64,000 nucleotides of DNA, taken from Azospirillum agricola (GTDB taxonomy: Bacteria > Pseudomonadota > Alphaproteobacteria > Azospirillales > Azospirillaceae). Below are positions 38,473 through 47,287 of the stretch, piece by piece (positions within the stretch are counted from its first letter, which is position 1; every line of letters starts with the position of its first letter). A program made the translations under genes and the position numbers. The notes beneath the pieces were generated by a model. The model saw only the letters and a list, made by a program, of their open reading frames with translations, did not search any database and was not told the origin of the DNA. The DNA is taken from the NCBI RefSeq assembly GCF_017876095.1, contig NZ_JAGINM010000023.1, positions 43,399-107,398 of the forward strand, read 5' to 3'.

Positions 38473-38827
38473 GAATCCAGTGTCTTTTTTCTTGAGCGGC
38501 CGGTCCCTGAAAAGGCTCAAGGCGCGCGCGTGGAGACGCGCCGGCGCGGCACACCCGTGCGCCCGCGTCGGACCGGGTTCCCTATATGGGCTGAACCGCT
38601 TGCCCCGGCAAGCCGATTCCACCCCGGACGGCGAGGCCGGGCTAATTCGAATCCGCCCCGGCTTCACCAATCTCGCCCGTGCGAAAAGGGGGCAGGACCG
38701 GCCACATAGAGCCACGAGCGGTTCCCGGGCGGCGCTCCAACGGAGTAGTCGCCCACCCGCCCCAGCATCATCGACCGGCCGGAGCGGTCCGTCCCCGCTC
38801 CCGCCCCTCTTTCCTCAGGAGATGCGC
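38473..38827. other. Divergent intergenic region between helicase and glycosyltransferase genes
   Basis: 355 bp separating the minus-strand helicase start from the plus-strand WecG-type gene. It must hold both promoters, but I see no convincing -35/-10 pair, operator or hairpin. The only clear element is the TCAGGAG ribosome site at 38815-38821 for the downstream gene. Confidence 0.5.
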
Positions 38828-39649
38828 ATGCCGAGCCCTCGTGACGTCCTGGAACTCGTCGAGCGAATGCGGTGCGTGTCCAACGACGCCGAACGCCGCG
38901 CTCTGCTGGCGTCCCTGGGCGCGGTGGAACGGCCGACCATCCTGTCCTTCCTGAACGCCCATGGCGTGAACGTCTGCATGGCGTCCGATCAGGCGCTGGC
39001 CGCCTTCCGGGCGTCCGACATCCTGCTGCGCGACGGGGTCGGCCTCCAGTCCGTGCTGCCCTTCCTGGGCTTGCAGCCCGGCCTGAACATGAACGGCACC
39101 GACTTCATTCCGCTGCTGCTCCGCACGCTGCCGGCCCGCAAGGTCGCCGTCTACGGCACCGCCACCCCCTGGCTGGAGCGCGCCCGCGCCGTGCTGGAGA
39201 CGAACACGCCCCACCAGTACGCCGACCTCCAGCACGGCTTCCATCCGGTGGAGCATTACGTCGCCCAGGCCCGCGCCTCGCGGCCCGACGTGATCCTGCT
39301 CGCCATGGGGATGCCGCGGCAGGAGGAGGTGGCCGCGCTGCTCAAGCGCTCGCTCGATTATCCGGTCCTGATCGTCAACGGCGGGGCCATCGTCGATTTC
39401 CTGGCCGGCCGCTTCAAGCGCGCGCCGGAGGCCGTCCAGCGCTCCGGCCTGGAATGGGCCTTCCGGCTGGCGCAGGAACCGAAGCGCCTGTTCAACCGCT
39501 ACTGCGTCGGTGCGTTCGGCTTCGCCCGCACCGTCCTGCTTCTCCGCCGTGCCGCCTCGCTGCGGTCCACGCCCCTTCGTCCCGCCCCCATCCAGTCCAC
39601 CGGGTCCGCCTCGGCCGCGCCCCGCACGCCCATGCACAAGGAGCTTTGA
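38828..39649 (+). CDS. WecG/TagA/CpsF-family glycosyltransferase
   Basis: 273 residues. The ATG at 38828 is chosen over 38822 because TCAGGAG at 38815-38821 then has 6-base spacing. Family signs: NAHGVNVCMASDQALAAFR, LLRDGVGLQSVLPFLGL, NGTDFIPLLL, and LAMGMPRQEEVAALL with VNGGAIVDFLAGRFKRAPE. GT26 enzymes transfer an amino sugar, often N-acetylmannosamine, to lipid-linked GlcNAc at the membrane face. It heads the exopolysaccharide region, 3 bp before the wzc-like gene. Confidence 0.93.
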   Translation: MPSPRDVLELVERMRCVSNDAERRALLASLGAVERPTILSFLNAHGVNVCMASDQALAAFRASDILLRDGVGLQSVLPFLGLQPGLNMNGTDFIPLLLRTLPARKVAVYGTATPWLERARAVLETNTPHQYADLQHGFHPVEHYVAQARASRPDVILLAMGMPRQEEVAALLKRSLDYPVLIVNGGAIVDFLAGRFKRAPEAVQRSGLEWAFRLAQEPKRLFNRYCVGAFGFARTVLLLRRAASLRSTPLRPAPIQSTGSASAAPRTPMHKEL

Positions 39650-39652
39650 GAC

Positions 39653-41986
39653 GTGGAAAACCTTCCCCAGATCAATCGCGGCGGCCCGCCGGCTCCGGCT
39701 TGGCCCACCAGCGTCGGCCATCACATGCCGCGCAACGAGTTCGAGGGACAGGCCCCCGCCATGGGCCCCGACTTCCGTTTCATCCTGCGCGTGCTCGGCG
39801 CCCACAAGATGCTGATCGCCGTCATCGTCGTGCTGCTGACGGCGCTCACCGCCTTCGGCGTCTCGCTGCTGAAGGACCAGTACACGTCGGAAGCCCTGCT
39901 GCTGGTCGACAACCGGCAGGTCCGCGTGGTGCGGGCGGAGGATCAGGCGCTGGGCTCCATCCCGGCCGAGGACGCCGCCATCCTCTCCGAGATCGAGATC
40001 CTGAAATCCACCGCCGTGCTGTCCCGCGCGGTGGAGGACCTGAAGCTCGCCACCAACCCGGAATTCAACCCGCCGGTCCAGGCCGACGAGACCAAGCCCT
40101 TCGTGGAGCGGGCCACCGCCTTCCTCCGCGACAAGGCCCACATCGTCTGGGGTGAGGAGCTGCCCGGCCCGGTCACCGCCATCCTCGCCCACGGCGACGG
40201 CATGACCAAGGACACGCTGGCCCGCGAGGCCCACGCCTCGGCCGGCATCGACGGGATCCTCGACCGCCTGCGCCGCAAGCTGGACGTCGCCATCGTCGGC
40301 CGCTCGCGCGTCATCCAGGTGCGCTACACCGCCAAGAACCCGGAGCTGGCGCAGGACGTCGTCGACACCATCGTCCGCCGCTACATGGAAACCCGCCAGC
40401 AGATGGACCGCGACCTGTCGACCAGCGCCGTGGCCTGGTTGCAGGACCGCATCGACACCCTGCGCAAGGAGGTCGCCGAGGCCGACCAGCGCGTCGAATC
40501 CATCCGCTTCAAGGCCGGGCTGGTCAAGGGCGGCAACGGCCTGATGGCCACCGGCGAGCTTGAGCAGGCCCGCCTGCGCCTGGCCGAAGCCTCGGCCCTG
40601 CGCGCCCGCGCCGTCGCCCAGGCCGAGACGCTGGAGCGTCGCGGCGGCAACGGCGCCAGCATCGCCTCGCCGGTCGTCGCCCAGCTCCGCGCCACCGTCG
40701 CCGCCATCTCCACGGAAATGGCGCAGCTCTCCCGCCAGTATGGTCCGAAGCACCCGCGCATCCTGGAGCTCCAGGCCCGCCTGTCCGAGGCCAACTCCTC
40801 GATGCAGACGGAAATGCGCCGCGAGATCACCGGCGTCCGCGAGGCGGCCAACGTCGCCATCGAGCAGGAAAACGCCCTGAAGGCGATGATCGCCAAGCTC
40901 GAGTCCGGCTACCAGACGATGGCGGAAGAGGCCGTGCCGCTGCGCACCCTGGAGTCCGAAGCCACCGCCAAGCGCACCCTGCTCGACAGCCTGATGGCCC
41001 GCCTGGAGGAGGTTTCGGCCCAGCAGGACAACCGCGCCTTCCCGACCGCCGTCAAGCTGGTCTCGGCGCCGCAGGTCCCGCATGAGCCGTCGGGTCCCTT
41101 CCGCGTCCTTCTGCTGATCGCCGGTTTCGCCGCCTCGGTCTTCATCGCCATCTTCACCGTCTTCGGCATCGAGCTGCTCCAGCGCCGCATCCGCACGCCG
41201 GAGACCGTCCGCCGCATCCTCGGTGTCGGCAACGTCCACATCGTCCCGCACCACTCGACCCGCGGCGCCCGCGGCCGGCTCTACCAGATCTTCCAGAACC
41301 ACCCCTTCTCGCTGTTCAGCGAATCCCTGCGCGCCCTGTTCCGCAACCACCTGTCGGATCTGGGTCCGGTCGGCTCGATCGCCGTCACCTCGGCCCGCCC
41401 GCAGGACGGCAAGACCTCGATGAGCCTCGCCGTCGCCCAGGTCGCCGCCCAGGCCGGCCGCCGCGTGGTGGTCGTGGACACCGACTTCCGCCGCTCGCGC
41501 ATCGACGGCCTGTTCAACCTGTCGGCCAAGAAGGGCCTGTCGGACTGGATCGCCGGCACCGCCACGCTCGACGAGATCGTCCACAGCAGCGACGACGTGC
41601 CCTTCGCCATGGTCCCGGCCGGCCGCCTGATGCCGGAGACGCTCGACCGCTTCAACGTCGACGGCCTCGTCCACCTGATGGCCGGCCTGTCGCCGCACTT
41701 CGACCTGGTGGTGTTCGACACCGCCCCGGCGCTGGCCGTGTCGGACGCCCGCATCGTCTGCGGCGCCGCCTCCAAGGTGCTGTTCGTCAGCCGCTGGGGC
41801 CACACCACGGCCAGCGACCTCCAGGCGGTCGCCGACCTCGGCCCGATCGACCACGAGAAGTTCGTCGCGGTGATGACCGACGTGAACCTGAAGAAGGCCG
41901 CCTCGCGCGGGTATGAAGGGCCGTACAACAGCTACATGGCGACCCGGAAATACTACGGCGACAGCAGCCTGCGGGCCGCCCCGTAA
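39653..41986 (+). CDS. Wzc-type polysaccharide co-polymerase and tyrosine autokinase
   Basis: 777 residues from a GTG at 39653 with AAGGAG about 10 bases upstream. It combines an N-terminal Wzz domain with a membrane helix (MLIAVIVVLLTALTAFGVSL), a long periplasmic coiled coil and a second helix (VLLLIAGFAASVFIAIFTVF). The cytoplasmic BY-kinase has Walker A SARPQDGKTS (Lys587), Walker A' VVVVDTDFRRS and Walker B LVVFDTAP. The C-terminus carries a tyrosine cluster (GYEGPYNSYMATRKYYGD), the usual autophosphorylation site. It governs chain length and export in Wzx/Wzy-type exopolysaccharide synthesis. No Wza-type outer-membrane exporter is in the window. Confidence 0.95.
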   Translation: MENLPQINRGGPPAPAWPTSVGHHMPRNEFEGQAPAMGPDFRFILRVLGAHKMLIAVIVVLLTALTAFGVSLLKDQYTSEALLLVDNRQVRVVRAEDQALGSIPAEDAAILSEIEILKSTAVLSRAVEDLKLATNPEFNPPVQADETKPFVERATAFLRDKAHIVWGEELPGPVTAILAHGDGMTKDTLAREAHASAGIDGILDRLRRKLDVAIVGRSRVIQVRYTAKNPELAQDVVDTIVRRYMETRQQMDRDLSTSAVAWLQDRIDTLRKEVAEADQRVESIRFKAGLVKGGNGLMATGELEQARLRLAEASALRARAVAQAETLERRGGNGASIASPVVAQLRATVAAISTEMAQLSRQYGPKHPRILELQARLSEANSSMQTEMRREITGVREAANVAIEQENALKAMIAKLESGYQTMAEEAVPLRTLESEATAKRTLLDSLMARLEEVSAQQDNRAFPTAVKLVSAPQVPHEPSGPFRVLLLIAGFAASVFIAIFTVFGIELLQRRIRTPETVRRILGVGNVHIVPHHSTRGARGRLYQIFQNHPFSLFSESLRALFRNHLSDLGPVGSIAVTSARPQDGKTSMSLAVAQVAAQAGRRVVVVDTDFRRSRIDGLFNLSAKKGLSDWIAGTATLDEIVHSSDDVPFAMVPAGRLMPETLDRFNVDGLVHLMAGLSPHFDLVVFDTAPALAVSDARIVCGAASKVLFVSRWGHTTASDLQAVADLGPIDHEKFVAVMTDVNLKKAASRGYEGPYNSYMATRKYYGDSSLRAAP

Positions 41987-42010
41987 GGCCTGCGGACCAA
42001 GCCTTCGGCA

Positions 42011-42044
42011 CTCCCTCTCCCCTGACCGGGAGAGGGAGTTTTTT
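42011..42044 (+). terminator. Intrinsic terminator after the wzc-like gene
   Basis: A perfect 11-bp stem (CTCCCTCTCCC / GGGAGAGGGAG) with a 6-base loop is followed by six T residues. It separates the WecG-Wzc pair from the GH10 gene. Confidence 0.92.
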
Positions 42045-42082
42045 CATTCCTTCCGTCGAAAACAGCACGTGGACTGGCCCTT

Positions 42083-43336
42083 ATGACCAAGCTCACGCTT
42101 CCATCCCCCCGCCGTCGCGACGTCCTGCGCGTGGCGGCCTGCGCCGCCGTCCTGGCGAGCTGCCGCGCCGCCACCGACCCGACCGCCGCCATCGCCGCCG
42201 CCTCCCACCCGGACCGGCCGGACGAGCCGGCGGTGACGCTGCGCGACGTCTGCCGCGCCGCGAAGATCCGCCACGGCGCCGCGCGCGACCATTTCATCGA
42301 TCCCGAGGATCCGGCTCTCGACCGTCTGATGGCCCGCGAATGCGACGTCGTCACGCCGGAGAATGGCGGGAAATGGGCGGTCTTCCAACCCGAGGAGGGG
42401 TATTTCGACTGGCGCCGGATGGACGCCAGCGTCGAGCTGGCGCGCGGCATCGGCGCCATGCCCAACTGGCACACGATCATCTGGCAGCACATGGGCATGC
42501 CGCCCTACATGAAGCTGCCGGTCGAGCGGCAGCCCGAGCTGGGCATCGCCGAGAACGCCTATTTCTCGCCCGACGGCACGCTCGGCCCCGACACGGTGCA
42601 GACGCGCTTCGCCGACACGGTCGCCCGCGTCAAGGCCCGCTACGGCGACAATTTCTACCGGATCGACGTCGCCAACGAGGTCTTCTTCTGGGAGACCGCC
42701 GACAGCCACCCGCAGGAGCAGGACCGCTTCGGCTTCCGGCGCGGCATGTGGTGGGTCGCCGCCGGCGGGGCCGAGGCCGGGCCGGAATGGCTCGACCCCT
42801 TCTTCCACCAGGCCCGCGCCGCCTTCCCCAACGCCAAGCTGGTGATCAACGAGTTCGGCATCGAGCTGAACGAGGGCTGGCAGCAGCGCAAGCGCGCCTA
42901 TCTGCTCGACTGGCTGACCGGCGCGGTCAAGCGCGGCGTGCCGCTCGACGGCATCGGGCTGCAAAGCCATCTGATCGCCGGCAAGCCCTACGACCGCGAG
43001 GGCATGCGCCGCTTCCTGCGCGCGGTCGACCGGCTGGGGCTGGCCGTCCACATCACCGAGATGGACGTCGACGAGACACGCCTGCCGCGTTCCTGGTCGC
43101 GGGCGGAGAAGGACCGCACGCTGGCCCTGCTCGCCGGCCAGTATCTGAGCGACGTGGCCGCCAATTCCCGGCTGGAGGAACTGGTCTGGTGGCACCTGCG
43201 CTCCGACCTGAACTTCATCGCGCGCGAGAACGCCGGCATGGATCCGCAACCCTCGCCCTACGACCGCCACTCCCGCCCGCTTCCCATGTACGAGGCGGCG
43301 GTCCAGGCGCTGCGCGGCAAGACCCGTGCCGGTTGA
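42083..43336 (+). CDS. GH10 endo-xylanase-like lipoprotein with Tat signal
   Basis: 417 residues. The N-terminus has a twin-arginine signal (PRRRDVLRVAACAAVLASC) ending in a lipobox-like LASC, so the protein is probably exported folded and lipid-anchored. The GH10 barrel shows acid/base Glu199 in RIDVANEVFFW and nucleophile Glu326 in HITEMDVDE, plus WHTIIWQH and the C-terminal WWHLRSDLNF. GH10 enzymes cut beta-1,4-xylan. Placement among exopolysaccharide genes suggests it may trim the strain's own polymer instead, which is inference. Its left side is bounded by a strong terminator. Confidence 0.92.
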   Translation: MTKLTLPSPRRRDVLRVAACAAVLASCRAATDPTAAIAAASHPDRPDEPAVTLRDVCRAAKIRHGAARDHFIDPEDPALDRLMARECDVVTPENGGKWAVFQPEEGYFDWRRMDASVELARGIGAMPNWHTIIWQHMGMPPYMKLPVERQPELGIAENAYFSPDGTLGPDTVQTRFADTVARVKARYGDNFYRIDVANEVFFWETADSHPQEQDRFGFRRGMWWVAAGGAEAGPEWLDPFFHQARAAFPNAKLVINEFGIELNEGWQQRKRAYLLDWLTGAVKRGVPLDGIGLQSHLIAGKPYDREGMRRFLRAVDRLGLAVHITEMDVDETRLPRSWSRAEKDRTLALLAGQYLSDVAANSRLEELVWWHLRSDLNFIARENAGMDPQPSPYDRHSRPLPMYEAAVQALRGKTRAG

Positions 43337-43472
43337 GCGTCGTACGGGGTAACGCCATCCGAGGCGCTAGCCCGCCCGATCGCGCCGCGCCACCGCCCGT
43401 CCGCACCAGGGCAGTCCGGCGGCCGCGACCCCACATCCCGGTGGTGTCGCGGTTCACCGAACGAGGTCGATC

Positions 43473-44408
43473 TTGGATCAGCCAACCACCCCCCTGGATG
43501 CTCAAGACCTGATCACCCGTTACAAGCGGAAGTTCCATCTGGCCCCGTCCTATCCGTTGAGCGAGGCGATGGTGCGGCAGCATTGGGACCTGGAGCGCCA
43601 GCTCGCCCGCGAGCTGCTCGATTCCAGCCGGGAGAACCGCTGGGACACCTTCGAGCGCGCCTACACGACGCTCTACTCCGGCTGCCCCTGGCTGAACGAG
43701 GCCGAGGACGACGCGGCCACCCGTGACGACGATCTCGACTTCCGCCATTTCCTCACCCTGCTCGGCGGGCCGCAGGATGTCTACGAGGTCGGGTCGGGCA
43801 AGGCGCGGCTGCTGCGCTACCTCGCCCGCCACGGCTACCGCTGCGTCGCCACCGAGGTGACGCGGGAGCGCGGCGAGCGCTGGATCGAGGAGGATCCCAA
43901 CATCACATGGCGCTGCTGCGACGGCGTCAACCTCGCCCGCTTCGAGCCGGCCAACCGCTACGATTCGGTGATCTCGACCCACGTCATCGAGCATTTCCAT
44001 CCCGAGGACGTCTCCCTCCACATGGAGAACGTCCTCGCCATCCTGAAGCCGGGCGGCCGCTACGTCCTGAACATGCCGCACAAGTTCGCGGGCCCGATGG
44101 ATCTGTCGGAGGTGTTCGGCTTGGACGAGCCGATTTGCATGCATCTGCGCGAATACACCTGGGCGGAGACGGCGGATCTGCTGGCCCGAGCCGGCTTCGA
44201 CCGGATCGAGGCGGTCTATGTCGCGCCGATGGCGTTGCGGCGGCGCTGGAACCTCCACTTCGCCGGACGCGGCTATCTCGCCTATGTGCGGGGGGCGGAG
44301 GCATTTTTGGGACGCTTGCCGTTAACCCTAAAGCGCAAGCTCGGAAGGGTTGGTCAGCTCTATCTGTTCCGTCCCGAGGTGTTCATGGTTGCTCGCAAGC
44401 CCGATTGA
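43473..44408 (+). CDS. SAM-dependent methyltransferase
   Basis: 311 residues from a TTG at 43473 with ACGAGG upstream. A class I methyltransferase core has the SAM loop VYEVGSGKARLLRYLARHG, followed by VISTHVIEHFHPEDV and LKPGGRYVLNMPH. The C-terminal third is basic. Its setting between glycoside hydrolase genes in an exopolysaccharide locus suggests sugar methylation, but the acceptor is unknown. Confidence 0.88.
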   Translation: MDQPTTPLDAQDLITRYKRKFHLAPSYPLSEAMVRQHWDLERQLARELLDSSRENRWDTFERAYTTLYSGCPWLNEAEDDAATRDDDLDFRHFLTLLGGPQDVYEVGSGKARLLRYLARHGYRCVATEVTRERGERWIEEDPNITWRCCDGVNLARFEPANRYDSVISTHVIEHFHPEDVSLHMENVLAILKPGGRYVLNMPHKFAGPMDLSEVFGLDEPICMHLREYTWAETADLLARAGFDRIEAVYVAPMALRRRWNLHFAGRGYLAYVRGAEAFLGRLPLTLKRKLGRVGQLYLFRPEVFMVARKPD

Positions 44409-44450
44409 GGCAAGGCGACTCGGAAAAATATTGTTTGAATTCATCTATTT

Positions 44451-44518
44451 AGAGACGCACATACCCCTTTGTTGCGCTTGCGCATCACAAAAGGGGTATT
44501 TTCGCGTCTCTTTCTTTT
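44451..44518 (+). terminator. Nested long hairpin with T-rich tail
   Basis: Three nested stems: AGAGACGC (44451-44458) with GCGTCTCT (44504-44511), ATACCCCTTT (44461-44470) with AAAGGGGTAT (44490-44499), and TGCG with CGCA around a CTTG loop (44473-44484). The tail TTCTTTTC follows. It probably terminates the methyltransferase transcript, but its size also allows a role in the leader of the downstream GH5 gene. Confidence 0.75.
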
Positions 44519-44628
44519 CACAGCCCTGCGTGGCATTCGGGCCGCATTTCCCTAAAATGCGAAATACCTCGTTAACCTTTTCCGTCCAATCTGGGCTCCA
44601 GCGAAACACGGAAAAGAGGTTACTTCCA

Positions 44629-47205
44629 ATGGCAACGAACCCCGTCGATACGACCTTCGTCGTCAACGCTTCGGGTCTGGCTGCCGGAGGGGTCTGGCCG
44701 CATTTCAAGTTCCTCGTCGACGGCGTGACCGTTGGCCAGGCGACGGTCAATTCCACCAACGCCGGCCGATACAGCTTCACCACCAAGGTTGCGCCCGACG
44801 CCGCGCACAAGATTCAGATCGTGTATGACAACGACTGGCTGTCCACGGACAAGGCCGGCATGTACCGCGATCTCATCGTCAAGTCGATCGAAGTGAACGG
44901 CAAGACCCTTGCCTCCACCAACTCGGCCGTCTCCTACGCCGCCGATGGCCAGGGCACCCTGGCCGGCCAGGAGGGCATGTGGTGGAACGGGTCGCTGAAC
45001 TTCAACATGGCCAAGGATTTCTTCCCCGGCTCGACCACCCCGACGACGCCGACCAACCCCACCAACCCGACCAACCCCACCACCGGCACGACGCCGATCA
45101 TCGTCAACGCCCAGGGCACGCCCGCCGGCGGCGTGAACGCCCACTTCAAGGTGATGGTCGACGGCAAGGTGATCGGTGAGGCGACCGCCACGACCGGCGC
45201 GAAGGACTACACCTTCAACGCGAACGTCACCGCCGATCAGGCCCACAAGGTCCAGATCCAGTACGACAACGACGCCTACATCAACGGCCAGGACCGCAAC
45301 CTGACCGTCAACAAGATCACCATCGGCGGCAAGGCCGTCGCCCCCACCGACAGCATCGTCACCTATGACAAGGGCGCGCTCGACGGCAAGGACGTCGCCG
45401 CCGGTCAGAAGGACATGTGGTGGAACGGCACGCTGGTCGTGAACGCCGACAAGTCGTTCTTCGCCAACGGCGGCACGACGACGCCGACCAACCCGACGAA
45501 CCCGACCAATCCCACGAACCCGACGCAGCCGAGCCTGTCGGTCAACGACGTGACGGTGACCGAGCCGACCGCCGGCACCAGCACGGGCTCCAAGGGCATC
45601 GCGCCGGGCTTCCTGCACACCGATGGCGGGCAGATCGTCGACAGCGCCGGCAACAGCGTCAAGCTGACGGGCGTCAACTGGTTCGGTGCCGAGGGCTACG
45701 CCTTCGCGCCGCAGGGGCTGTGGATGGACAGCTACCAGAACCACATGAACAAGATGCAGGAACTTGGCTTCAACGTCATCCGCCTGCCCTTCTCCGACGC
45801 CATGCTCGACAACGGCCGCATGCCGACCGGAATCGACTATTCGAAGAACCCGGATCTGAAGGGCCTGACCTCGCTCCAGGTCTTCGACAAGATCATCGAC
45901 TACGCCCAGAAGACGGGCATGAAGATCATCCTCGACCACCACCGCTCCGGCGACGGCGCGTCGGCGAACGAGAACGGCCTCTGGTACACCAGCCAGTATC
46001 CGGAATCGAAGATGATCGAGAACTGGAAGATGCTGGCCCAGCGCTACGCCGGCAACGACGCGGTCATCGCCGCCGATCTGCACAACGAGCCGCACGGCGC
46101 CGCCACCTGGGGTGACGGCAACATGTCCACCGACTGGGCGCGCGCCGCCGAGCGGATCGGCAACGCCATCCAGTCCGTGAACAAGGACTGGCTGATGATC
46201 GTCGAGGGCGTCGAGATCGTCAACAACAACTGGTACTGGTGGGGCGGCAACCTGCTCGGCCAGAAGAACTACGACGTCAACTTCAACGTCGACAACAAGC
46301 TCGTCTACTCGGTGCACGACTACGGTCCGTCGCTGCACATGATGGACTGGTTCAAGGCGTCCGACTTCCCGAACAACATGCCGGCGAAGTGGGACCAGAT
46401 GTGGGGCAACCTCATCAAGAACGACCAGTACCCGGTCCTGATCGGCGAGTTCGGCAGCCGCATGGAGACCGCCATCGACAAGGTCTGGATGCCCAAGCTG
46501 ATCCAGTACATGAACGGCGACTGGGACGGCAACGGCACCATCGACCTCGCCAAGGGCGACCAGGGTGCGAGCTGGACCTACTGGGCCTGGAGCCCGGGTT
46601 CGGGCGACACCGGCGGCATCATGACCGACAGCTGGCAGGTGGACTACAACAAGTACAACGCCATCAAGCCCGGCCTGTTCAGCGGCTCGACCGGCGGTTC
46701 GACCACCACCACGACCGACGCGGTCTTCACCGTGAAGCTGTCCTCGGCCGCCACCCAGGCGGTGACCGTTGACTACGCCACGGTGGACGGCACGGCCAAG
46801 GCCGGCTCGGACTACACCGCGACCAGCGGCAAGCTGACCTTCGCCGCCGGCGAGATCAGCAAGACCGTCACGGTCAAGGTGCTGAGCGACAGCGTCACCG
46901 AGGGCAACGAGACCTTCAGCCTGAAGCTGTCGAACTCGACCCAGGCGACGATCGCCGACGGCACCGGTGTCGGCACCATCATCGACGCCGCCGCCAAGGC
47001 TGCCGCCGCTGCCGCTCCGGCCGCCGAAGCCGCCGCCGCGACGAACGTGTACAATGCGTTGGCCACCCCGCCGAACATCGACACGGTTCTGACCACCGCC
47101 GGCATCGATCTGGCCCACGTCACCCATGCCGACCTCGTGGCGGCCGAGGCGATCGTGAGCTACTACGACTCGCTGCACCAGGACCTGTTGCAGCACGCGG
47201 CCTGA
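44629..47205 (+). CDS. Multidomain GH5 glycoside hydrolase with two CBM-like modules and a split Calx-beta domain
   Basis: 858 residues from an ATG after AAAAGAGG. Two similar modules (about 4-130 and 153-280) resemble xylan-binding CBM36/60 domains, each followed by a TPTNPTNPTNPT-type linker. Residues 303-322 (SLSVNDVTVTEPTAGTSTG) look like the first strand of a Calx-beta domain. GH5 follows at about 323-685, with acid/base Glu487 in DLHNEPHG and nucleophile Glu607 in LIGEFGS. The rest of the Calx-beta domain (DAVFTVKLSS to GTIID) occupies about 698-785, so the catalytic domain seems inserted in it. No N-terminal signal peptide is visible, so type I secretion is possible. The tail is Ala-rich then helical. 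The likely substrate is a beta-1,4-glucan. Confidence 0.9.
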   Translation: MATNPVDTTFVVNASGLAAGGVWPHFKFLVDGVTVGQATVNSTNAGRYSFTTKVAPDAAHKIQIVYDNDWLSTDKAGMYRDLIVKSIEVNGKTLASTNSAVSYAADGQGTLAGQEGMWWNGSLNFNMAKDFFPGSTTPTTPTNPTNPTNPTTGTTPIIVNAQGTPAGGVNAHFKVMVDGKVIGEATATTGAKDYTFNANVTADQAHKVQIQYDNDAYINGQDRNLTVNKITIGGKAVAPTDSIVTYDKGALDGKDVAAGQKDMWWNGTLVVNADKSFFANGGTTTPTNPTNPTNPTNPTQPSLSVNDVTVTEPTAGTSTGSKGIAPGFLHTDGGQIVDSAGNSVKLTGVNWFGAEGYAFAPQGLWMDSYQNHMNKMQELGFNVIRLPFSDAMLDNGRMPTGIDYSKNPDLKGLTSLQVFDKIIDYAQKTGMKIILDHHRSGDGASANENGLWYTSQYPESKMIENWKMLAQRYAGNDAVIAADLHNEPHGAATWGDGNMSTDWARAAERIGNAIQSVNKDWLMIVEGVEIVNNNWYWWGGNLLGQKNYDVNFNVDNKLVYSVHDYGPSLHMMDWFKASDFPNNMPAKWDQMWGNLIKNDQYPVLIGEFGSRMETAIDKVWMPKLIQYMNGDWDGNGTIDLAKGDQGASWTYWAWSPGSGDTGGIMTDSWQVDYNKYNAIKPGLFSGSTGGSTTTTTDAVFTVKLSSAATQAVTVDYATVDGTAKAGSDYTATSGKLTFAAGEISKTVTVKVLSDSVTEGNETFSLKLSNSTQATIADGTGVGTIIDAAAKAAAAAAPAAEAAAATNVYNALATPPNIDTVLTTAGIDLAHVTHADLVAAEAIVSYYDSLHQDLLQHAA

Positions 47206-47229
47206 TCGTCCGCTCGGATCGAAGGTCTA

Positions 47230-47269
47230 AAGGAAAGGGCCGGCAGCGCACGCTGCCGGCCCTTTCCTT
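47230..47269. terminator. Bidirectional terminator between convergent genes
   Basis: A perfect 18-bp stem (AGGAAAGGGCCGGCAGCG at 47231-47248 with its complement at 47251-47268) with a 2-base CA loop. It lies between the GH5 gene and the convergent flippase gene. T-runs are short on both sides. Confidence 0.85.
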
Positions 47270-47287
47270 GTCCGCTCCCCGTCACCG

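Noticed and set aside
38768..41854. 1028-codon minus-strand frame opposite the wzc-like gene
   Set aside because: No recognisable domain and antisense to a clear tyrosine autokinase and glycosyltransferase.
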